From the NCBI GenBank assembly GCA_017622575.1, contig JAGAQU010000041.1, positions 1 to 64,000 on the forward strand: DNA of 64,000 bases. Reading direction: 5' to 3'. The DNA comes from Lachnospiraceae bacterium (GTDB taxonomy: Bacteria > Bacillota > Clostridia > Lachnospirales > Lachnospiraceae). The notes under the pieces are model-generated. The model saw only the letters and a list, made by a program, of their open reading frames with translations. It was not told the DNA's origin and ran no database searches. Of the stretch, positions 18,504-27,034 are shown piece after piece. Made by a program: the position numbers and the translations under genes. Position 1 is the stretch's first letter. Each line of letters begins with the position of its first letter.

Positions 18504-20286
18504 TATAGTCCCCCTCCTCATCTGTTGATAAACTGTCGACAGGCGTCTTCACTACTACAAACGTACCGATATTCAGTTCACTCTCCAGTTCAAACTCCGC
18601 TTTTCCTCCGGAAGCCATCGTCAGTCGCAGGCAGGCATTGGTAAATCCTACCCTCTCATTATTCATAAGTTCATCTATATTATTGATCCTCATATTTTCC
18701 CGAAGTTCTTCTGCTTTTTCCTCGGTCATGCCAGCTCCGGTATCCTCAATCTCCAGATACATCCATCCTTCCTTCTGATAGACTCTGACATAGATCCAGC
18801 AGGGCACCGCTTTTTTCCCTATTCCATGGATGCAGGCATTCTCCACAAAGGTTGCCAGTGTCAGCTTGGGAATCATATAGTCACTGCACTCCTCCTCCGC
18901 TTTGATCCGATAGGATAGTCTCTCTCCGAAACGATATTTCTGAAGCTCCAGATATGCCTCAACAAAAGTGATTTCCTCCTCTACGCGAATCATATCCCTT
19001 TTCCAGTCCACATTCTGTCTCTCCAAAACGGCAAGCTTTTCAACCATTGCCGCCGTCTCTTCCTCTCCCTTGATGATGCTGTGCATACGGATTCCTTCCA
19101 GCACATTAAACAGAAAGTGAGGATCAATCTGACTGTGCAATGCCAGAAGCTCAGCATTCTGTCTGGCGATATCCATCTTTTGCTTTTCCATCTTATCCTT
19201 GTAAACCGCCCGGATCAGCTCTCTGGATCTCTCCACCATACGGTTGTAATTCTGCATCAGGTTTCCGATCTCATCCCTGCCCTTCACATCCTCTATTTCC
19301 TTTAAGCTTTCCGCTTCCACCGCATCAAAAGCTTTATTCAGGAGCTCCAGTCTGGAAACAATGGAACGGTTAAAGATCACTGCCATCACACAGGGCAGGC
19401 AAATGTCCACAGCCAGCATCAACAGAATCAGAAACAGATGCTGCCTGATAATGCCAAACACATTGCTCTCCGGTTTCATGACCAGAATGGTGATAGGTTC
19501 TCCATAAATATCAAAATCCCGGCAATATCCGATCTTTTCTTTTCCTGTGAGACAATTAAAGTTTTTCTTTGTACTGGAATAACCGGCGGCATTGGAAAAA
19601 ATAATTCTGTCACCGGAACATACATAAAAGGGAATATTGTACTGCATGCCGGAGAGCCGGATAGCCATGGCGCTGTAATCAAGATCCAGCCTGATGATTT
19701 TCTCCTTCTTCTGCTCCCCGTAATAATTCAGCCTTCTGACAACGGAAATTTTACGGCTGATCGCTGCCGCAGGATTTTTTTCTCCCACATAGTAAAATTG
19801 AACCGCTACATCATGATTGGAATCAAGCAGCTTTCTGCACCACTCCTCATCCTGTACAGAAGAGAGTCTGTAATAGTGACCTCCGTTCACAATCGTATCA
19901 TTATCCGCACACAACACGATACCGCTGACCCCGGTTCCCACCTCATAAAAATTTCTTTCACTTATTTCTGTAGCCGCCGTGTAAAAGTCAAGAGGGGCAT
20001 CATACTCCTGCTCCAGAAATTCATTGACGGAACGGTTAAGGTAAAAACTGTTTACCACCTTCACCGCCTCCTTGAAGCTGTAGGTCAGCTCCATCTCCAC
20101 GGCATCGGCAATATTTTGCATTTCCCGGCTTTTTTCCGCCATTTCCGTCCTGTAAAGCATAACCAGAATCACACTGTCCGTGACAAAAAGAGGCAGGAGA
20201 ACGCAGCACACATAAAACACCGCAAGCTTTTTCCTGATACTGTAATCATTCATTTTTCCTTCCAACATTCTCCACAACTTTTTCAT
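18475..20286 (-). CDS. Sensor histidine kinase, YesM type
   Basis: A 603-residue membrane kinase partner of the YesN-type regulator. TM1 is at about residues 20-42, then an extracellular sensing domain of about 250 residues, and TM2 at about 285-310 (LFLILLMLAVDICLPCVMAV). A HAMP-like linker and coiled coil lead to the His_kinase motif QIDPHFLFNVLEGIR, with the phosphoacceptor histidine. The ATP-binding domain has the N box in TFVENACIHG and the G box in EIEDTGAGM. GAGGG lies before the ATG. It is transcribed in the same direction as GH3 but is separated from it by a strong terminator, so it has its own promoter. The stimulus is probably an extracellular sugar or its binding protein. Confidence 0.93.
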   Translation of the reverse strand: MKKLWRMLEGKMNDYSIRKKLAVFYVCCVLLPLFVTDSVILVMLYRTEMAEKSREMQNIADAVEMELTYSFKEAVKVVNSFYLNRSVNEFLEQEYDAPLDFYTAATEISERNFYEVGTGVSGIVLCADNDTIVNGGHYYRLSSVQDEEWCRKLLDSNHDVAVQFYYVGEKNPAAAISRKISVVRRLNYYGEQKKEKIIRLDLDYSAMAIRLSGMQYNIPFYVCSGDRIIFSNAAGYSSTKKNFNCLTGKEKIGYCRDFDIYGEPITILVMKPESNVFGIIRQHLFLILLMLAVDICLPCVMAVIFNRSIVSRLELLNKAFDAVEAESLKEIEDVKGRDEIGNLMQNYNRMVERSRELIRAVYKDKMEKQKMDIARQNAELLALHSQIDPHFLFNVLEGIRMHSIIKGEEETAAMVEKLAVLERQNVDWKRDMIRVEEEITFVEAYLELQKYRFGERLSYRIKAEEECSDYMIPKLTLATFVENACIHGIGKKAVPCWIYVRVYQKEGWMYLEIEDTGAGMTEEKAEELRENMRINNIDELMNNERVGFTNACLRLTMASGGKAEFELESELNIGTFVVVKTPVDSLSTDEEGDYNEDQGNACR

Positions 20287-20311
20287 AGAAATCCCTCATT
20301 AAAATAAAACA

Positions 20312-20338
20312 GGCTGCCGCTTTAACAAAGCGGCAGCC
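20312..20338 (-). terminator. Terminator after GH3
   Basis: Perfect 12-base stem (GGCTGCCGCTTT / AAAGCGGCAGCC) with a three-base loop, followed on the minus strand by TGTTTTATTTT. It insulates the GH3 gene from the YesM/YesN operon. Confidence 0.88.
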
Positions 20339-20359
20339 AAATGAATGACATTTTCCATC

Positions 20360-22498
20360 CTATTCTATGGTGAGCGCAAGCTTTGCAACCTTCTGTCCGG
20401 TCAGCTTTTCGCTTCGCGCATCCGGTGCCTGTCCGCCTACATATACGAGCGCACTGCCCTTTTCTATCCTGAGCTTTCCTTCCTCGTCAAAAAGTCCGAA
20501 GGCCTCTGCGGGAAGATGAATGGTAACCGTCTTCTCCTCTCCCGACAAGAGCTCTGTCTTCTTAAGCCCTTTCAACTGTGCATTTGGTGTTCCCTCTTTT
20601 TCAATCTTGACATAGACCTGTACCGTCTGGGCACCCTTTCTGTCGCCCGTATTCTCAAGGGTGACTGTCACATCCACGCCATCCTTTCCCACGGTTTGTG
20701 CACTTGCCTTCACATCCTTAAAGGCAAACGCGGTATAGGAAAGACCGTATCCGAAGGGATAAAGCGCCTCCTGCTGCATATAGCGATAGGTTCTTCCCTT
20801 CATGGAATAATCCGTAAACTCCGGCAGTTCCTCCAAAGTATGATAGAAGGTTACCGGCATCTTTCCTTCCGGATTTTCCTCTCCGAACAGAATCCGGGCA
20901 ATGGCTTTTCCACCCTGTGCTCCCGGATACCATCCCTGAAGGATAGCCGGTATATGTTCATCCGCCCAGTTCACGGCAAGTGCACTTCCCGAAAGCAGAA
21001 CGAGAACCACAGGTTTTCCGCTTGCGTAAGCAATCTCCAGAATCTCCTGCTGTCTTCCGGGAAGATTTAAATCAGGTTTGTCTCCGCTTGCGTACTGATT
21101 TCCCTGATCTCCTTCCTCGCCCTCCAGTCCGGAGTCAAGTCCGAGACACATGACCACCACATCGCTGGCCTCGCAAACTGCCTTCACCTCTGAATTTCTG
21201 TCTCTGCCTTGACTTAAATCACTGATCCTGTCCTTATACAGATGGCATCCTTCCGACACCAGCACTCTCACGTCATCACCGACATAATCCTGAATTCCCT
21301 CGGAAATCGTAATATAGCGGGATGATGTCCCCTCATAATTGCCAACCAGTGCCTTTCTGTTATCTGCATTGGGTCCTATCACACCGATCGTCTTAATCTT
21401 TGATTGATCAAGAGGAAGCAGTCCCCCTTCATTTTTAAGAAGTACGATACACTTCTGTGCCGCACGCAGGTTCAGTGCCTGCATTTCTTCCGAGTCCACT
21501 GCGGTATAGGGAATATCATCATAAGGCGTTTTGCCCTTTTCATCAAATAATCCCAGCTTCATTCTGGTGGTAAAAAGATGGACCAGAGCTTCATCCACTC
21601 TCTCCTCCGGAATCATGCCTTTCTCTACCGCTTCCTTCACGTAGATAAAAAGATTTCCGCAATTTAAATCACATCCGTTATTTACCGCACGTGCTACAGA
21701 TTCCACCGGTCCCGATGTGACTCCGTGACCCTCATGGAAATCCTTGATGGCCCAGCAGTCTGATACTACATGTCCTTTAAAGCCCCATTCATCGCGGAGA
21801 ATATCCTTGAGAAGTGTCTTGCTTCCGCAGCAGGGTTCCCCGTTTGTCCTGTTATAGGCTCCCATCACCGCTTCCACCTTTGCCTCCTGTACACAGGCCT
21901 TGAAGGCGGGAAGATAAGTTTCGTAAAGGTCCTGCCTGCTCACCTTTGCATCAAACTCATGACGCAGATCCTCAGGTCCGCTATGTACCGCATAGTGCTT
22001 GGCACAGGCTGCTGCCTTCAGGTAATTCTCATCATGGCCCTGGATTCCCTCCACAAATCTGACGCCCAGTCTTGAAGTGAGGAAAGGATCCTCACCGAAG
22101 GTCTCATGTCCTCTGCCCCATCTGGGATCCCTGAAAATATTGATATTTGGGGACCAGAAGGTCAATCCCTTATAGATATCCGTATCATCAAATTTCTGCT
22201 GGACATTAAACTTGGCTCTGCCTTCCGTGGAAATGGCATCCGCCACCTCCTCAATAAAGTCCTCGTCAAAAGTTGCCGCCAAACCGATAGACTGGGGAAA
22301 AACGGTAGCGACTCCCGCTCTCGCCACACCGTGAAGCGCCTCGTTCCACCAATTATAAGCCTTAATTCCGAGCCTTTCTATGGCGGGGGCACCGTGCATC
22401 ATCTGGAAGGCCTTTTCCTCCAATGTCATCTGTGCCACAAGCTCCCTGGCACGCTTTTCAAATTCCGCATTTTTTGCTTCGTTTCTTACTAGTTCCAT
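20360..22498 (-). CDS. GH3 beta-xylosidase
   Basis: A 712-residue cytoplasmic glycosidase that releases xylose from short xylo-oligosaccharides. The N-terminal barrel carries WWNEALHGVARAG, FPQSIGLAATFD, and KHYAVHSGPEDLRHEFDA, all typical of the xylosidase branch of GH3. The nucleophile is Asp247 in GHVVSDCWAI. The alpha/beta sandwich domain (GVIGPNADNRKALVGNYEG) and the C-terminal fibronectin-like domain are present and full length. I prefer ATG 22498 over 22504: AGGAG lies seven bases before it but only one before the other. It stands alone between an upstream promoter and a terminator. Beta-glucosidase activity is a less likely alternative. Confidence 0.92.
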   Translation of the reverse strand: MELVRNEAKNAEFEKRARELVAQMTLEEKAFQMMHGAPAIERLGIKAYNWWNEALHGVARAGVATVFPQSIGLAATFDEDFIEEVADAISTEGRAKFNVQQKFDDTDIYKGLTFWSPNINIFRDPRWGRGHETFGEDPFLTSRLGVRFVEGIQGHDENYLKAAACAKHYAVHSGPEDLRHEFDAKVSRQDLYETYLPAFKACVQEAKVEAVMGAYNRTNGEPCCGSKTLLKDILRDEWGFKGHVVSDCWAIKDFHEGHGVTSGPVESVARAVNNGCDLNCGNLFIYVKEAVEKGMIPEERVDEALVHLFTTRMKLGLFDEKGKTPYDDIPYTAVDSEEMQALNLRAAQKCIVLLKNEGGLLPLDQSKIKTIGVIGPNADNRKALVGNYEGTSSRYITISEGIQDYVGDDVRVLVSEGCHLYKDRISDLSQGRDRNSEVKAVCEASDVVVMCLGLDSGLEGEEGDQGNQYASGDKPDLNLPGRQQEILEIAYASGKPVVLVLLSGSALAVNWADEHIPAILQGWYPGAQGGKAIARILFGEENPEGKMPVTFYHTLEELPEFTDYSMKGRTYRYMQQEALYPFGYGLSYTAFAFKDVKASAQTVGKDGVDVTVTLENTGDRKGAQTVQVYVKIEKEGTPNAQLKGLKKTELLSGEEKTVTIHLPAEAFGLFDEEGKLRIEKGSALVYVGGQAPDARSEKLTGQKVAKLALTIE

Positions 22499-22549
22499 GG
22501 CCATTCTCCTATATCTCTATATTTGATTTACTTACTGATATTCCAGTTC

Positions 22550-22577
22550 ATTTTACCACATAATCAGTATATGAAAA
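22550..22577 (-). promoter_or_regulatory. Probable GH3 promoter
   Basis: Minus-strand TTTTCA (22572-22577), 16-base spacer, TAAAAT (22550-22555) with an extended TGG. The -10 region is flanked by an ACTGAT/ATCAGT inverted repeat (22534-22539 and 22563-22568) that could be an operator. Confidence 0.4.
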
Positions 22578-22635
22578 CCTGTCTTCACAATCTTTCTAAT
22601 TCTTGCTTTGTTATGCCCAAATATTGCCAAAAAAT

Positions 22636-22664
22636 TTGACACAATTTTTAATCTGTGCTACAGT
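22636..22664 (+). promoter_or_regulatory. Sigma-A promoter for the AraC gene at 22703
   Basis: TTGACA (22636-22641), exact 17-base spacer, TACAGT (22659-22664) with an extended TGC. An upstream ATG at 22655 lies inside this promoter, which supports the start at 22703. Confidence 0.8.
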
Positions 22665-22702
22665 TCAGCCATAGAGGGAAAACACTTCGGAGGGGACTAC
22701 AT

Positions 22703-23569
22703 ATGATAGAAATTTTGAACGGTATTCGCGAAACAGTGGCTTACGATTCCTTTCGCGGCATGAAACTTTATCACAATGATGAAGCGGAAGATTATCCTCT
22801 CCACTGGCATACTGCCATGGAGATCATCATGCCGGTGCGCAATGAGTACACTGTCCTGATCGATGGAATTCCTCATGTTTTTCAGGAGGGAGATATCTTG
22901 ATCACTCCACCCGGCACTCTGCATGAACTGCATGCTCCCGCAAGCGGCGAACGGCTGATCATGCTTTTTGACTACGGTCTTGTCTGCAACGTAAAAGGAA
23001 TGGATTCTCTGATCCATTCCCTTCATCCTTATGCCCTGATCAGCAGGGAAGAATACCCTGAGCTGAACGAAAAGCTCCGCTATTATCTTAGTGAGATCAG
23101 CAAAGAATACGATAATAAAATGCCTTTCACGGAGGCATGTATCTACTCCCTGATGATTCGTTTTTTTGTTGCTTTCGGTCGTACCAGCTTCAATGTCAGC
23201 ACCAAATTCCCCGGCATCACCACGAGCAAACAGCACGAATATGTTGAGAAATTTATGAATGTCTGCAACTATATTACAGATCACTGCACGGAAAATATAT
23301 GCATCGATGACCTTGCAAAGCTTGCCGGTTTTTCCAAATTTCATTTTGCAAGACTTTTCAAGCAGTTTTCCGGCATGTCCTGCTACGACTATCTGATCCA
23401 GAAACGGATTGCCCACGCAGAAACCCTTCTGATTCAGCCTGATCTTTCCATCACCGAAGTGGCCATGCGATCCGGTTTCGGCAGTCTTTCCACCTTTAAC
23501 CGTGTTTTCAAGGCTGTCAAAAACTGTACTCCTTCCGAATACAAGAACCTGAATCCCGGCAAAAACTAA
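22703..23569 (+). CDS. AraC family transcriptional regulator
   Basis: A 288-residue regulator with an N-terminal cupin-like sugar-sensing domain (DYPLHWHTAMEIIMP, EGDILITPPGTLHEL) and a C-terminal AraC DNA-binding domain (ICIDDLAKLAGFSKFHFARL, ITEVAMRSGFGSLSTFNRVF). ATG 22703 has GGAGGGG seven bases upstream. It is a paralog of the regulator at 3585, with the cupin histidines and both recognition helices conserved. It lies divergent from GH3 (about 200 bases between starts) and convergent with GH2, overlapping the GH2 stop by four bases. GH3, GH2 or both are likely targets. Confidence 0.9.
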   Translation: MIEILNGIRETVAYDSFRGMKLYHNDEAEDYPLHWHTAMEIIMPVRNEYTVLIDGIPHVFQEGDILITPPGTLHELHAPASGERLIMLFDYGLVCNVKGMDSLIHSLHPYALISREEYPELNEKLRYYLSEISKEYDNKMPFTEACIYSLMIRFFVAFGRTSFNVSTKFPGITTSKQHEYVEKFMNVCNYITDHCTENICIDDLAKLAGFSKFHFARLFKQFSGMSCYDYLIQKRIAHAETLLIQPDLSITEVAMRSGFGSLSTFNRVFKAVKNCTPSEYKNLNPGKN

Positions 23570-26500
23570 CAAAACCGGAAGGATTCAAAATCAAAACAGC
23601 TTCCCGGCAGGAATACAAAAGTCACATCCCACTTTCCTTTTACAGTCCCGATAAAGAAGCCTTGCGTTGTATATTCCGAGGAAGCCGGGAATTCCACGAT
23701 CTGCTTGATCTCATCGCTGCCGTTAAAGAAACGGACATGAATGGTATTGCCGCTTTCCCCTGCTCTTCCCCGGATCATCAGTTCCCTTGTTCCCTCCGGT
23801 CCAAAGTCCATGTCCTTAAACACCAGTGATACATTATTTCCGATTTTCTCAACAGCTCTCGCAGTCCTTACATAGCTGTCACCGTAAACAGCATCCGCCT
23901 CCGATGCTCTTAAAGTCTGCCTTGCCTTCTCATATTTCTTAAAAGAAAATCCCTTGATATGGATTTTTTGATGCACCTGAAAGCTTATGGAGGTGATTCC
24001 CTTAAGCCTCCGGTTAAGCCTGAAAATTTCCGGCTGATACACATTCCATATGGAAGGCTTCTGGTATATCACATCGGCGATAAGCGCACTTCCCTCCTCC
24101 CCGGGGATTCCTTCATAAATCCGGATCGGATATTCTTCATCACTCAATGCAAAAATGGATATGGTGATCTCGTCACTCCCGATGCTTCCAAAATCAATAT
24201 TGCCATAGGTGACCACAGTCTCTCCGTCTCTTGCGGTGGCCACTCCTCTTTCATTTCCGTTTCCCACCTCTCCCTTTACAGAGGTGTAAAGACTTCCCGA
24301 AACGAAATCGTAAGGGTCAAGATAAGCACAGCCCATTCCTTCTATTTTAAATTCCAGCTGTGACATCACCCTGATTTTATCCGTGCCGCTCTTCGACATG
24401 GCAAACAGGCGAAAAGCACCGTCTCCTTTTGCCTTCATCACCACTGCACGGTCTTCCCGGTCAAGTTCCACCAGATTCACAGGCACACCGTTATCATTCA
24501 CTGCCTTAAACAAAAGTTCACGGTCTGTTGCATCTGCAGGCTCCAAAAATGCCTCCACCCTGATCGTATCCTTGTCCTTTCCAAACAATTGTCCGTCCGG
24601 ACTCTTCAAAGTGATCTTTCTTACTGGTATTTCCTCTTTCCTTCCCAGAATCACAGGCATCTTACGATTTTCTTCTCTCGCTGCCAGCGGTTCCCCGGAG
24701 AATCCCCTGCTCTCGCAGATGAGGGAGGCACTCTTAAGTCCCTTTCCCGTCACTTCCACCGATATTTCTCCCGGAACCACGTTCGTCTGTATGATAGCCA
24801 GCAGCTTCCCGTTAAACAGTCTCCTGCTTGTTCCTTTATAGCTGTCAAAATCCGTGCTGTCTCCGTTGTCAAGCCCGATCAGTCTTCCGGCGCCCGAAAC
24901 CCGGACCTCCACCCTGTCACAGGCATTCTCCACGGGATTTTCCTCCTCATCCAACGTTCCGATCCGAAGAAAAAAAAGATCCCTGCCGTCTGCCTGTGCC
25001 TCGGTATTTTCCGGTATGATGACCAGCTTTACGGAATTGCCAAAGGATTTTCTCTCTTCCCTTGCAATCTCTTTCTGCTCCTCATCATAGGCCACGGCCG
25101 TCAGTGTTCCTTTTTCGAAGGGAATCTGATAATCTGCAAGGATCCGGTTTCCCGAATTCCTTTCATGGGTCAGCTTCTGTTTTCCCCGGCTTCTTCCATT
25201 CAAAAAAAGCTCCACAAAGGGTGCATTGGAGCACACCCGCACGTCGATCAACTGTCCCTCATTGAAATCCCAATGCGGAAAAACATGTACCATGGGCGCC
25301 TTTTTGTAATCCGTCCACACCGACTGCCACACATAATAAGCATCTTTTGGAAAACCGGCAGTATCGATCTGTCCGAAATAGGAATTCTTAGTATGATAAG
25401 GGGTAGGCTCCCCGATATAATCAAAACCGGACCACAGAAATTGACCCATGGAAAATTCCGTATCCCTGTCCTTGGCAATACACTCTTCCATGGATTTGGC
25501 TCCCCAGCTGGTAGCGCTGTTGCCAAGCGAAGAGCACTGTTCATCATCCTCTGACAGGATCCCCGCCTTCAGGGGAAAATGATACACGCCTCGGCTCTGT
25601 ACAATGGAGGAGGTCTCACTTCCGTAGATCACCCAGTCAGGGTGCTCTTTGTGATGCTGTTCATAATACTTCTCGGAGTAATTATATCCTGCCAGCTTTA
25701 CAATATCCGCACACCTCTGTGCATTTTCCCAGGGCATATAATTGGAGCCGATGGTCACGGCGGCATTTTTTGCAGGATCATATTTTTCCACCAGTTCCTT
25801 CAGATACCGGGTAGTCTCCTGTCCCCTCTCGTCTGCATGGGTGTCATAGATTTCATTTCCGATACTCCAAAGGATCACACTGGGATGATTTCTGTCTCTC
25901 TTTACCCAGCTTTCCACATCCCTTGCGGACCACTCCTTGAAAAATCTGGCATAATCATAGGTTGTTTTAGCCCGCTCCCACATATCAAAGGCTTCCGAGA
26001 CCACAAGAAGCCCCATCTTATCGGCAAGCTCTGTAAAACCGGGTGCCATCATATTGTGGGTTCCTCTTACTGCATTTACTCCCATTTCTTTTAAAATCCG
26101 GAATTTTCTCTTCATGGCAGATCTGTTAAAAGCCGCCCCAAGAGCTCCCAGATCATGATGTTCGCAGACACCGTTCAGTTTTACATGCCTTCCGTTTAGG
26201 AAAAAACCTCTTTCAGGATCAAATTTCGTATCCCGGAAACCAAATTGCTCCCTTTCCTCCTGAATCACCTTTCCCTCAAGCAAAAGCTGCGTTTTCAGCG
26301 TATAGAGTACCGGGGATTCCACATCCCAGCGCTTTGGCTCTCTCACCAGATACTTCTTTTTTCTGCCCTCTGCCTTTACAGGCGTAAGCTCTGTTTCTTT
26401 CCCCTTCTCATCGCAAAGGAAAAAGACTGCCTCGGCATCCTTCTGCCTGTCACCTTCCACCTCATACTGAAGGACCAGGAAAAAGTCCTCACCCTGCTGC

Positions 26501-26973
26501 TCTGTGCTGATATAAACAGGATTTTCCGGCAGATAAGTTCTTTCCTTTACCGAAAACCATACATCCCGGTAGATTCCGGCGCCGGAATACCAGCGGCTGT
26601 TGGGACTTAGGAAACAGGCGCTGACCAGGATCTCATTTTCCCCTTTTTGCAGATAATCCGTGACCTCCAGGGTAAAGGTGGAATAACCGTATTTCCACTC
26701 TCCCACCTTCTGCCCGTTCACATAGACCGTACTGTCCATATAGATACCCTCAAAGGTGAGAAAGGCTCTTTTCTCGGTCTCCTCATAGAGGAAGCGTTTC
26801 AGGTACCATCCCGTGCTGTCCTCATATAAATTCAGAGAATCGTAAATCAGCCAGTCATGGGGAATATCCACCGGCACAAATTCCTGCTTCCTTTTGACCG
26901 CTTCTTCGTAAATTGTTCCTGCTGCTGTTTTTAAAAAAGACCAGTTCTCATTCCACAAATATCTTCCGTTCAT
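23566..26973 (-). CDS. GH2 family glycoside hydrolase (beta-galactosidase-like) with C-terminal binding modules
   Basis: A 1135-residue enzyme without signal peptide. It has the sugar-binding jelly roll (about 1-145), an immunoglobulin-like domain, then the barrel with the acid/base Glu374 in LWSIGNEIYDTH and nucleophile Glu453 in VIYGSETSS. Further Ig-like domains (DUF4982-like region, about 620-850) follow, then two similar CBM6-like modules (about 870-1010 and 1015-1135), each with a GS or GPE turn after an F-DFG segment. ATG 26973 is chosen for GGAGG seven bases upstream. In this locus it may remove galactose or arabinopyranose side groups from xylan; activity on galactosides is the family default. 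The stop codon overlaps that of the convergent AraC gene, and I see no terminator between them. Confidence 0.88.
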   Translation of the reverse strand: MNGRYLWNENWSFLKTAAGTIYEEAVKRKQEFVPVDIPHDWLIYDSLNLYEDSTGWYLKRFLYEETEKRAFLTFEGIYMDSTVYVNGQKVGEWKYGYSTFTLEVTDYLQKGENEILVSACFLSPNSRWYSGAGIYRDVWFSVKERTYLPENPVYISTEQQGEDFFLVLQYEVEGDRQKDAEAVFFLCDEKGKETELTPVKAEGRKKKYLVREPKRWDVESPVLYTLKTQLLLEGKVIQEEREQFGFRDTKFDPERGFFLNGRHVKLNGVCEHHDLGALGAAFNRSAMKRKFRILKEMGVNAVRGTHNMMAPGFTELADKMGLLVVSEAFDMWERAKTTYDYARFFKEWSARDVESWVKRDRNHPSVILWSIGNEIYDTHADERGQETTRYLKELVEKYDPAKNAAVTIGSNYMPWENAQRCADIVKLAGYNYSEKYYEQHHKEHPDWVIYGSETSSIVQSRGVYHFPLKAGILSEDDEQCSSLGNSATSWGAKSMEECIAKDRDTEFSMGQFLWSGFDYIGEPTPYHTKNSYFGQIDTAGFPKDAYYVWQSVWTDYKKAPMVHVFPHWDFNEGQLIDVRVCSNAPFVELFLNGRSRGKQKLTHERNSGNRILADYQIPFEKGTLTAVAYDEEQKEIAREERKSFGNSVKLVIIPENTEAQADGRDLFFLRIGTLDEEENPVENACDRVEVRVSGAGRLIGLDNGDSTDFDSYKGTSRRLFNGKLLAIIQTNVVPGEISVEVTGKGLKSASLICESRGFSGEPLAAREENRKMPVILGRKEEIPVRKITLKSPDGQLFGKDKDTIRVEAFLEPADATDRELLFKAVNDNGVPVNLVELDREDRAVVMKAKGDGAFRLFAMSKSGTDKIRVMSQLEFKIEGMGCAYLDPYDFVSGSLYTSVKGEVGNGNERGVATARDGETVVTYGNIDFGSIGSDEITISIFALSDEEYPIRIYEGIPGEEGSALIADVIYQKPSIWNVYQPEIFRLNRRLKGITSISFQVHQKIHIKGFSFKKYEKARQTLRASEADAVYGDSYVRTARAVEKIGNNVSLVFKDMDFGPEGTRELMIRGRAGESGNTIHVRFFNGSDEIKQIVEFPASSEYTTQGFFIGTVKGKWDVTFVFLPGSCFDFESFRFC

Positions 26974-27005
26974 GCCGGTACCTCCGCTTTTCCTCACTTA
27001 CATCA

Positions 27006-27034
27006 AGTATAAAGCATCCTCTGCCTGCTGTCAT
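27006..27034 (-). promoter_or_regulatory. Promoter for the GH2 gene
   Basis: Minus-strand ATGACA (27029-27034), exact 17-base spacer, TATACT (27006-27011). The -35 overlaps the stop codon of the subtilase gene. Confidence 0.6.
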
